Below, one piece after another: positions 11,401 to 20,800 of a DNA stretch of 44,430 nucleotides; the stretch's first letter is position 1, and every line of letters begins with the position of its first letter. Under the pieces are notes generated by a model. That model saw only the letters and a list, made by a program, of their open reading frames with translations, did no database searches and was not told where the DNA came from. The position numbers were made by a program, and so were the translations under genes. The stretch is from contig QAXH01006187.1 in NCBI GenBank assembly GCA_004335635.1, forward strand, positions 1-44,430. Direction: 5' to 3'. Origin of the DNA: Chloromonas sp. AAM2 (Eukaryota; Chlorophyta; Chlorophyceae; Chlamydomonadales; Chlamydomonadaceae).

Positions 11401-14057
11401 GCCATTGTAAGGTGTTCCCTGGGGTGACAGACCTCTGCTAGCTCAGTGGGATCCCCATTACTTGCATTTTAGATAATCTAGTTCTTCCTGCGTTATCCAT
11501 GCTGCCACACTGACGTACGTGCCCCGGTCACAGACGACTTACCGTAACGTTCAAGCGGTTTGGCGGCACATCCGTGTCGCGTGCGCCGGAGGGCCCTACG
11601 GCACCGGACTTGTTCCAATCCAAGAGGTCGCTCTTGAGGCACGCCAGGACACTGGGCTTGCTTCTCAACGATGGGTCCATACTAGCATGCAGGGGGCTCA
11701 GTGCATAGAGGCTGTCAAACTCCACTGCCTGAAGTCAACGTGTAGAAACAACCACTAATGAGCTAAGAAATGGACAATTGCAGATTTCAAGCGGGTGCAT
11801 TGCATACTGCAAAGTGCAAGACTGCGTTTGGTTGCACCAACACAGATGCCACCAACACCTACAACAGCTAGCGCCCTGAACATTACTTCGCGCACTTCAA
11901 GTGTGTTCTCACCTCAAGTCACAGCAGCTAGGACATCAAGACACGAGGTGACCTAGACTGAGAGCAAGCCGTGAAGGCAAACGACTGACAAATGACAGCA
12001 ATCACAGGAAGCCATCTAAGCTGGCTCTGTACAACACATCGCTATCGAGCTTGTGCAACGCTTCCCTCATGTGAGCCTCAAGATGCTCTCTCTCTCTCTC
12101 TCTCTCTCTCCCTCTCTTTTGGGGAAAAAAAGGTACACAGGTTTCTGCTGGCCTGTGTACCCCACACACATCGCATCGTCGCTGCCGCATGAGAAGGACA
12201 AGGGTCTGCTGACTGCTGTAACCCACAAACACATCACAGCTGCAATGGCGCCTAGCATGGCCGCCTCTCTGAAGATCGCCTAGAGCACCCCTAGCACCCC
12301 TAGGCACTCGCCTGGCGTGCACACAATGCTGCGGAGAATTGTTGCAGGCTCCAGGGTGTAGCAAAACCGTCCATTAGCGCTGCAAAAACATGCTTGTCCA
12401 CCAATGAATCATCGTGCTCAAGGCTTGAGGCAAGCTGCATGTACTCGGGCATGCGAGAGAGGAGCTCCTCCTCCCTTTCATTGCTTGGGGTTGGAACCAC
12501 AGAATGAGACGACCAACCCTTGTGATGACACATAGTGCTCACACACATGAAGTTGTTTGTGGCACAATCTGGATGCAACGAATGCTTTGATACTCATACC
12601 CTAACCTCATAACCCTAGCTGTGCTCTCAGTGCTTGCTGAAAGAGAGGGGCTGTGACAAATATGCGTCATGCAAGTGCTGCTGACAACCAGCAGGCCTTG
12701 GTCCTTGAAAAACTAACATCAGAAAACAACCGCAGTAGCCTGCAGATGTATTGCTAGTTCATGTGGGGCAGCACGATGAAGGCTAGCTTTGGTAATGGGC
12801 ACATGAAACAGGTTGCTTCTGAGACACCTATGGCATGCACGTTGAGAAATGGCCCCTGACACAGACCAGCGAGTAGCCTGCGTTGCTGATGCTGGTAGCA
12901 CAAGAAGGTGGAAGCAGGTGCTCTCAAAGCACTTAGCAGTTAAGAAGCATGTGAGTTGGTAGTTTGTGCAGCCCCGGTAAAGGTGCTGTAAGCAGCACTG
13001 CGTAGTCTTCTGATAGGGTTGCGCAATGTCTCAGCATTGCACCCGGCGCCATCTTGCATGTTGTGTTCCACACACCTGTCGGCGATCATGTCGCTCGCGT
13101 GTGACCATCCATCGTTCTCAGGTTCCAACCACCAATGCCACATTCCTGTCAGGGTGTCGTGATCCTCATCAGGTGCTATGTCGATTGAGTCCACACTGCA
13201 GCGGCCAAAAACACAGGTTGAGGTAGAGCCCATGCGTCACACATTCATCACACAGAGAGCTATTTGATTAGAGGCAACCTCACAGCTTGTGCCAGGCTTC
13301 CTTCTAAGGAATGTGTCTGGATTGGGTACCTCGCACGTCGTGCCACTGGCAATTTTATTTTATGGGATAAATGAATGAATTGAATCATCGCACTGACTGT
13401 GATAACTAGGCGGCATGTGTCTAGTGCCCAATGAAGCGCTGCGGTTGTAGAATTCGCTTGCTATGCAATGCGGGTCTCAGTCGGGGTGAAGAGGGCTTGG
13501 CTGCCTCCCCAAGGAGGCGGGTGGCCACTGGCAGTTTTAGCTTGACTGATTTAAAACATCAGTAGCAGGGCTCAAGTAGTCTGTCTCCCCTGTTGGAGCT
13601 CAGCCTGGAGACAAAGCTTTTGAACCTTGGCCAAGTCTTGGGGCCCCACGCGGTGTTGTACCAGACGTCCCAGAGAACTTCCATGTCCTCCTGGCTGTCA
13701 GGGTTGAGCTCGTTTACACATCAGCAGGAGCAGGGCGAACCGGGCTACCAAGTTGGGGTTCTCATCGCTAATTGTCACATTCAACACCTGTAAGCCCTGG
13801 CTGGGGGCTCCAAGGGACTTGATGAGATTGCGGGGATCGCCGCATGTGCCCAGCATGAGCAGGCTGAGCTGTCCTGATGGTGCCTTAGATGGCAGCAGAT
13901 TGATGGCAGGACTGTTCCCAAAGCCATAGGTCCAGTTGGAGACCCACGTTCGAAGGTGTGGCTCAATGAGCGTGTCGTTCTCTCTATCGCTGTCACTGTC
14001 CGTTTGGGTGTCCGACATGGCGCCATTACTGTCCGGCTCAGACATGATGCAGAGCAT
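4693..14057 (-). CDS. Large DUF4470-domain protein, multi-exon
   Basis: I identify this from the N-terminal DUF4470 signature: GFGNSPAINL (residues 45-54) then LSLLMLGTCGDPRNL (64-78) and an ARFALLLL segment, as in fungal MYND-associated proteins and the dynein-assembly factor DNAAF3. A later VFDVIDTGSLSDRMGLL matches the conserved DVIDTSNL-D-GLLNLL block of the MYND-associated class. Exons that chain in phase: 14057-13626, 13195-13076, 12483-12402, 11728-11543, 11156-10793, 10496-10352, 9531-8586, 8203-7583, 7261-7092, 6472-6263, 5884-5756, 5454-4693, about 1,366 residues. The first three exon ends are weakest. The frame must be repaired at 13695-13719 and near 5145-5210. No MYND zinc finger or membrane span is visible. 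The C-terminus is Ala/Pro/Thr-rich. Biochemical role unknown; a DNAAF3-like cytoplasmic role is possible but the sequence resembles the fungal MYND-associated class more. Confidence 0.8.
6482..6598. repeat. R3 intronic duplicate, copy 1 (117 bp)
   Basis: Identical to 12485-12601 in the same orientation except for one base (GCAACGAGTG here, GCAACGAATG there). It lies in the intron between exons 7261-7092 and 6472-6263 of the DUF4470 gene, 10 bases from the acceptor. An R2 terminal word follows it directly at 6607. Confidence 0.95.
6607..6638 (+). repeat. R2 terminal word
   Basis: An eleven-A run then GTTTGCCAGTTCTGGGACAG, in an intron of the DUF4470 gene and next to the R3 copy at 6482-6598. 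Only the terminal part of the element is present. Confidence 0.85.
8290..8311. repeat. (CAGG)n microsatellite
   Basis: About five units of CAGG/GGCA in the intron just upstream, in transcript order, of the acceptor at 8204 in the DUF4470 gene. It is ordinary simple sequence. Confidence 0.9.
8586..9531 (-). other. Largest exon of the DUF4470 gene
   Basis: 945 coding bases plus one split base. It begins ALAQPLELMPTLLGLRLM, the block that follows the DVIDT region in fungal DUF4470/MYND proteins, and ends EMAESYDSVVFQ at a GTGAG donor. The middle contains an aromatic-rich stretch (DGFWGPSTSLWNYLQAVCYR) and a helical Arg-rich segment (PAELQRLLWELRRRMCNR). I recognise no catalytic motif. The phase fits the exons on both sides (10496-10352 and 8203-7583). 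Confidence 0.85.
9655..9810. mobile_element. R2 element with terminal inverted repeats (MITE-like)
   Basis: The left end reads AAAAAGATGTTTGCCAGTTC TGGGACAG and the right end is its imperfect inverse, TTGTTCCAGAACTGGCAAAC followed by a T-run. The two ends enclose about 90 bases, giving a 156-bp unit that looks like a miniature inverted-repeat transposable element. It sits in the intron between exons 10496-10352 and 9531-8586 of the DUF4470 gene. The internal sequence shows no coding capacity and differs from the CA-bearing body at 4442-4600. Confidence 0.75.
10352..11156 (-). other. Two exons carrying the conserved DVIDTG block
   Basis: Exon 11156-10793 begins FLDEGDGEWSCHPDMQAV and ends KLEVFDVIDT plus one base. 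Exon 10496-10352 begins with the completing bases and continues GSLSDRMGLLTLLVITQP. Joined, they give FDVIDTGSLSDRMGLLTLL, the strongest evidence outside the N-terminus for the fungal-type DUF4470/MYND family, where the block usually reads DVIDTSNL-DH-GLLNLL. Here the Asn is Ser-Leu shifted and the His is Arg. Donor and acceptor sequences (GTAGGC, TACCCAG) and phases agree. Confidence 0.85.
12086..12117. repeat. (TC)n microsatellite
   Basis: An uninterrupted TC run of about 26 bases followed by CCTCTCTTTT, in an intron of the DUF4470 gene. On the transcript strand it is a GA tract. No function is evident. Confidence 0.95.
12485..12601. repeat. R3 intronic duplicate, copy 2 (117 bp)
   Basis: 116 of 117 bases match 6482-6598. 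As with copy 1, it lies directly upstream (transcript sense) of an exon of the same gene: the predicted exon 12483-12402 starts next to it. Confidence 0.95.
13408..13534. repeat. Dispersed repeat R5, copy 1
   Basis: About 125 bp starting AGGCGGCATGTGTCTAGTGC and ending near GGCCACTGGCAG. It matches 31803-31927 at roughly 85-90% by eye, in the same orientation. Copy 1 lies in an intron near the 5' end of the DUF4470 gene; copy 2 lies in a PKD2 intron. No coding frame is conserved that I can see. Confidence 0.85.
13626..14057 (-). other. First DUF4470 exon with a frame break at 13695-13719
   Basis: The start is MLCIMSEPDSN (ATG 14057) or MSEPDSN (ATG 14045), followed by a Ser/Asp/Thr acidic stretch, then the DUF4470 core. 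After the ARFALLLLM segment the frame hits a stop at 13698, but the next frame continues immediately with QEDMEVLWDVWYNTAWGPK, which matches the lW-i-Y motif that follows in fungal homologues. Removing 25 nt bounded by GT and AG (13695-13719) restores the frame, as would a one-base indel. The donor at 13625 (GTTCAA) is weak. Confidence 0.65.
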
Positions 14058-14848
14058 GCACAGGTGCGAATAAGCGGCGATTTGCCTTTCCAGTGATTCA
14101 GTCACGCGACTTCAGTAACGAACTTGCGTTTTCCCTCCTTGCGTTTTTGCGATGGGAAAACGTAGCAACCACATGCGATTGTTGCGATTTGTAACCCAAC
14201 AATGTTGTTCCCTCCTGATGTTACCTCATATTCGCACGCTCAGCAGAACGCCGGGTTCCGTGCATTGCTAACTTGCTGCTGTGGCCAAGTAGTTCAATTA
14301 AGCGATGCCAGCTGTCACTTGTCCCCTCATGTAAGGCCTACGTCTGTTGTCGGTTTGTGTTTATCACTGTCCAGGCATCTGTCCGCGGCTGGCCCTATGT
14401 GGGATCAGGGTTATACGTATACAGGGCTCTTTCTGAAAATATGGTGGGAGCCAACTAGGCGGATCCATTCGCCAACTTGGAATCCCAAATACTCTGAACC
14501 CTGCGGTATGTGCATGAAAAGGGGCAGTCACATGGACATGTTTCAAGTGTACTATGCATACAGAAGCATAACCCAACACAGGCAAACCCAGCCCTGGCAA
14601 CTCTGAGCATTGTCTTGGTCACTCAACCCAGGTCAAGAACGCGACAGCTTAGCTTTCAGCTGTTACTGTACTACGCATGTATTTCTAGGTATTACGCACA
14701 TCGTGTCAGTTTCACACCCTCGCATCTTTCTCCGATGCTTGTCGACCTTCTCAACCGTGACGTGCTTCCTGCATTATTTTTCCATGGACCAAGCCGTCTG
14801 TCAGTCACCTCGCCAATAGAGGCAAACCCTTGGACCGTCTATCATTTC
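14058..14848. promoter_or_regulatory. Head-to-head intergenic region, candidate bidirectional promoter
   Basis: The DUF4470 gene reads left from 14057 or 14045, and the TauE/SafE gene reads right from 14734 or 14849, leaving about 0.7-0.8 kb. I see no clear TATA box or conserved box. The segment 14105-14165 has repeated TTGCGTTTT words. The frame that holds the TauE start is open from 14510, so part of the region could be untranslated leader or extra N-terminal coding sequence. Confidence 0.5.
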
Positions 14849-17800
14849 ATGGCCGGCATGGGCGTTCAAGCCGGTCCCGGTGTGGACTCGCCTTTTGTCG
14901 CCGACTGGCGATCTGCCACATCAATCGTCATCATATTGCTGGTGCGCGTCATCACCCGTCCATTCACGCGGACGACCGCTCAACACAATCCCTTCCATGC
15001 AAAAGTGCGCCAAGGCACAGCACCTCCATCAAAATCCCCATAACCATGCATGCTGCACGCAGGTGGGCTCCCTGGCAAACTCAGCAGGAGGTGAGCGTGT
15101 GTACCAGACGACGTACGTCCAACGGCGTTCTGTACCATGTCTTGTTCATGTGAACTCATGCGCGTGGTACTCAAAACAGAGCTCAGCAAGTTCATGCGCT
15201 TTGGTTGCTACATGCAGTGGGCGGCGGCGCCATCTTCATTCCCATCCTACAGGCATTGATCGGATTTGGTGAGCTGCAGCGCCTGCCCAGGATCACCAAG
15301 TGTCATCAGTGCACCATCTACAGCCCATTTACACGTACACAGCCCATCTGATTCGGTGCTTCAGCACTCTTTTTGCACCAACGTCAGCCATGTACGTTTT
15401 GGTTTGTCAATTCAATTATGTTGCTCCACTACTCTCCAGTTTTGTCACTACTGCTTCCAACCGTTGACACAAGACATAACCGCACACTCAAACGCATCAA
15501 GCATCGCTTGAATAATTGTGGGCGTACCAAGCCCATGTTGTGCAATTTGATACGTTTGCGGTGCTGTACTTTTTCACTTTGAGTACGACTGCTTTCAACT
15601 CTTGGCATAGCCACTTTGCTTGGCATATTTGAACCCTCAAACTCACCATGCATCCTGTGAATGCACTAATGCGTTCTGAAACCACCACCTAGCCACAAAA
15701 TCTATGACCCCATTGTTAGTGTGTTTGCCCATTTCTCAGTTCTCCCATCAACTCTGCCCTCTAATGTCATCTCGCTGCCTGTAATCCTGTCCTCTGGCTC
15801 CCAGCCCGCACACCCATGCCCCTGCCTGCTGCCTGCCCATGCCCCTGCCTGCCCATGCTCCTGCCTGCCCATGCTCCTGCCTGCCCATGCCCCTCCTTCC
15901 CATGCCCATGCCCATGCCCCTCCTTCCCATGCCCATGCCCATGCCCCTCCTGCCCATGCCCATGCCCATGCCCATGCCCCTCCTGCCCAGGTCTCAAGGA
16001 TGCCACTGCCGTCTCCCAGGCCATGATCACAGCAGGCAGTATCGTCAGTGTCATCATCAACCTCTTCAAGCGCAGTCCGCTGAACCCGGCCCGGCCTCTG
16101 GTCAACTTCCCAGTGGCATTGGCTCTCACACCGGCGGTACTGGTGAGAGCTGCACTCATTCCACTGTCGTCCTAAGTTGACAAACATCTTTCCGTCAGCG
16201 CAAACCCTAGCTAGGGCTGCTTACACCAACTCGGTGACTGTGGGGGAACTATGCAAACAAAAACAGCCATATGCACAGCTGCTTGTGTCGCAAAGGCACT
16301 TTGTTCCGCCTTGTCGCTACGTTGAGGAAGGCCTTAGCTGCCACCTTAGCTGCCAGCGCAACAATGGGTTTTGACAACTCGCCTGCTAAGGGCACTAGAA
16401 TCTGACATGATGCCATGTGTCATGCATGCTCATGTCTATCCAGCCAAGTGATGCAATCACACAGCTGCTCTACGACATTTTCTAAGCATGCGGACTTGGC
16501 CGCAATCCGTTCCTTTGCTTGCGTGCAGGCTGGTGTTGCAGTTGGCGTGCTCCTCAACACTATTTTCCCGCCCTGGCTGATCACCATATTGCTGCTCGTT
16601 TTGATGTTGATGCTGGTCTACCAATCAACAAACAAGGTACGCTGTCCTCCAACGGCCTGTGCTTCCCAGCCCTCTGATCACATGACCTGCTGTAGCCGGT
16701 GAGCTGCATGCATGCATTACCCAAGTGCCCGTGCCGCTGCTTCCAGCGCTGCGTGTGCTGCTGTGCGCGTGCAGGCGCGATTGCTGTGGAAGGCTGAGAC
16801 CAGGGCACGGCAGGCCCAGCGAACACTTAGCCGCACCAGCGCCCGGGCCACGCTGCTGCAACCCTTGCCATCTAGCCGCCTGACATCAGGCAGCCAGGCC
16901 GGTCCCGCTGCCAACCACAGGACGTCACGAGAATTCTCCTTGTACCTTTTGGGGCTGCGAAGGGCAGCCTTGGGCAACAAATGGGAGTCTGCGCCCTTGC
17001 CTATGGATGCATACGAGTCGCTTGGTTGCTTGGAAGGATCTCCCGAGTGCTCCCCAGGCACTGATGGTTACAAGTCACCTGTGGCTGCCGCTGCGGAGGT
17101 CCAGTCTGATGGAGATGGGGAGGGGATGGGGATCAGGCGCGCACAGCGCAGTGAGACGGGCGTCTCATACGATTGCATGGAGGGCTGTGCTGATGATTGG
17201 GTGTGGCAGGACATGGCGAAGGATCGTGTGTCGGGTGTGAGGCACGAGGTTGCTGCTGTTCAAAGCAGCACAATGGCAGCAGCGACGCGTGGATCCGGGC
17301 GGGCGGAGGCGGGCGGGCGTGGCGGGGTTACGGGCACAGTCAAGCGCAACAGCAGTGGCACCCAAGGTCGTGCTGACAGCAGCGCAGCAGGACGGCAATC
17401 GCGTTTGCAAGAGCCTCTTCTCTTGTCTGAAGACAGGGATTCAGAGGCCCCAGCGCACAGGCCAGCTGGGTTACGTCGTGTAGGCAGTGCTCCTAGGCGT
17501 AGGTGGAGCAGGGGCCCTGGGATGGCGGGTATTTCAGAGCTGGGCCCTGCCATGCCCGCCATGTACCTGCCACATGTAGGGCCAGATGGTGTGGTGCAGC
17601 CTGGCCTGGAGAACTGGACAGAAGGCCAGTCATGGCTGTCACGGAGGTGTGTGGGGGGGGAGGGTTAGTGATGGGCAACCAAGGGGGGAGGTCGCTTCAC
17701 TTCAGATGATTTGATCAGTGTATACAGCATTTATCGCCAGACCATCATGGCCCAGCGGGACTCAACCTGCAAGGGTTGCTGGAGCAGGCACTGTGTGTAG

Positions 17801-20800
17801 CAGCAAGCAACGTTCCAGATGCCTGGGCACGATGAACCTCAAGGTGAGATTGCTCAGCTGGCCAACATGCGTCGTGTTGAGGGAGGGGCTTGAGAAATGC
17901 AATCCCCTTGCCTGGGTGGCAGCATGCCCAGAAGCCGTGCTCTCTGGATCCCCCGGTTATGTTGTCCCCTGCTTACACTGCGCCTCAGGTCGAAGTGGCG
18001 TACCCACATGTTTGTGATTGGCGAGCTGGGCAGTGTGCCCTCTCAGGGCGAGACCCTCCTGGACCGCGCTTACTCCCGCCACATGTCTTTCTCTCAGGTG
18101 ATGATGGGGTTTTTCAGACCTTGGAATCTTGTATGTGTGGTGATGCGCCTGATGATGTGTATGAAGCTTGAGCCATCGTTTGTTCGACTTGTCGGACGCG
18201 ACAGGTATACCAAAGACGCTCACTCACTCACTCACTCACTCACCCACCCACCCACAGCTGCCCGTCATCCTCGCGCCAAGGGACGTGGAGGAGGGCGATG
18301 CACATGCAACCATCGAGCAGGTTGAGGCACACCCTCTTCTAGCTGAGCCCGTGCCCATAGCAGGCGGCAGGATCCTTGTCAGCCAGACAGACAGCTCGCA
18401 TGGCTCGCATGTGGAGAGCTCGCAAAAGGGCCAGGGCATGACGGTTGAGCGCAAGTGGCCGGGGCTGGCGGTGCGGCCCGTGAACCGCCGCATGCCACCG
18501 ATTCAACCGCCTCTTCCCGCGAGTGAAGCTCAGGAAATCCTGGCCCGTCTTGACAGCATTCCACCACCCAGGCATGGTGATCACACCAGCAGGGCAACAG
18601 GTTCAGATGGTCAGAAGCTGAACCCGATTTCATGCGCCGCTGCCGCTGCTAGTACCGGTACAGCAGCTGCTGCTGCCAACAGCCGTCAGTCCGGGTTACA
18701 ACATGCTGAAGTTGCAGCGCCAGGGGATGGCACTGCTGGCGTTGGTCGTGATGTGGCCGGCACAAGCCTGCAGAACCAGCCCCAAGGGCAGTTGGACAGG
18801 CGTTCGCTGAACTTGCATGGCCTGGATGATGACTGGTCAGCTCCAGCAACTACCACTGCTCCAGGGACGCAACAAAATGGCTTACCCAGTGCATCCCGTC
18901 AGGTCAACACTCTTCGGTCTGTTCTGAGTGACGGTGGTACCCTGGCAGAGCGAGGCGAAAGCATGACCCCTCGTCTACAGGACGGAGCGGGTGACAATGG
19001 TCATCCATCTTATGATGGGAATGGAAAGCCACGGACTAAGCAGCAGATTCAGGCAGGGCTGCGTGCAGCGGTAAGCATGATTTCACCACAACAGGTCAAG
19101 CGGTTGCGTGTGTCAGCAGCGCAGCTGGCAGTGCATGTGGCGCACGTGATGAAGAGTGACCTGGAGCAGCTGCCTGGGCGCATCATTGCGGCCATGGCGG
19201 TCACATGGGCAGCGTTTGCTGGCCTGCAGGTATGTGCCTAAACATGGCAGTCAACCGTGCAAGGCTTGGTGTCAGTACTGATACGAGGAATGCCTGGGGT
19301 ACGCAACTACATGTGTGTGGCAGTCAGGCTCTGCAAGACTTGTATTTAGTCAAGAATGCGAATCTGATGCGAGGAAAGCTATGGCTATCAAGCCATGATG
19401 TCAAGGATGGACAAGGATGGACATCAGACGGGCATGGTGATTTGATGCTGACCTGCACCTTTGTCCAATGTACAGTGTCCATGCCGCACTGCACAGCCGC
19501 TTACCACCTGGCATGCACACATGTACTGCTCCAGTACCAGCATTGCAACAAGCGGCTCTTTACCTGCAATTGCTGTGCAGAAAGCTCACGATTGTGCCAT
19601 TGATTGGCAATTGACTGCCAAGAAGTGTTTATTAATGCACTTGCAGGTGGGCCGGTCTTTGGTCCAGAAATGCTCCGGCGGTTACTGGGCTCTGCTGGCT
19701 GGGCAGCTGCTGCTTATGCTGGGCGTGTCAATCGGCCAGGCGTGGATGGCTCAGCGCGACTCCAAAGCCAGCCAAAGCACCACCAGTGCCTCTGAACCCC
19801 ACCAGGACCCTTCAGGAGCCAGAGGAAGAGCCAAGGGGCCTGGCAGCCAGGGACCCAATGACAGCAATCTGTCTGCGGCACGAGACCAGTCTAAATGCGG
19901 TTTGAGCAGCCAATTGAATGGGCTGCGTGCGGGTGTCAATGATGCAGACACAGGCGACGTAAAACTGACAATCGCAGCAGATGGGCCGTCTATCGATGCC
20001 CCAGCAGAAGGCCCTTCCCTTTGTGAACGCAAGCCTATGATGGCGTCCTCACCAGCCGCACCACCACTGCCGCCCTCGCATGCACCAGGAACGCCGCAGC
20101 CGTTGAGATCAGCTTCAACACAGAAGCGCAAACAATCTACACCAGCACAGCCTCAGCAGAGGCAGCCCGGTGAAGGAACAGCACGAGGAGAGGAATCGAC
20201 GCTTGGCAGCACGCCGAGCAGTGTGTGTGGCACGCTGGCCATTGCCTGTGTGGCGGGTCTGGTGGGCGGGCTGCTGGGTCTGGGCGGCGGCATGCTGATC
20301 GGCCCGCTTCTGCTGGAGCTGGGCGCACACCCACAGGTGGGATCGGGCGGCAAGGCTGGACCTACATCAAAGGGGCCTGGGTGGCAGGTGGCTCATTTGT
20401 TGGACACTCATGTCCTGGTATTATCTCTGACTGGCCCGGCTCTTACCAGCTCGTTGCAAACCGCTCATTCAAGCTGTACATTCTTTTGAGATTTGAGCTT
20501 GAGAAGCACTTGTTACAACGTGACCTGCTGTTACATCTCACTTGGTTTGGAATGATCGGATTCAATTCGGACTTGGCTTTTGAGAATGAGGTGCATTGTT
20601 GACCTCTGCAGCGTGGTAGTGTATATTGGTGTGAAGTCAGCATGGGCTGGTGCAACCTTTCTTTCGCCATCTAGCTAGTCCTATCAGACCGCCAAGTTGC
20701 CAGTTATCTCAGCCATCCTACTGCGTCAATGACATGTGACTCATCACATCGCTCCTGGCCAGTCACTCCTCTGCAGGCCAGTGCCGCCACCTCTTCACTG

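Noticed and set aside
15702..16187. Gly/His/Trp/Ala-rich minus-strand open frame and His/Ala/Pro-rich plus-strand frames
   Set aside because: They are translations of the CCCATG minisatellite in an intron of the TauE/SafE gene. The real exon 15991-16142 uses a different frame.
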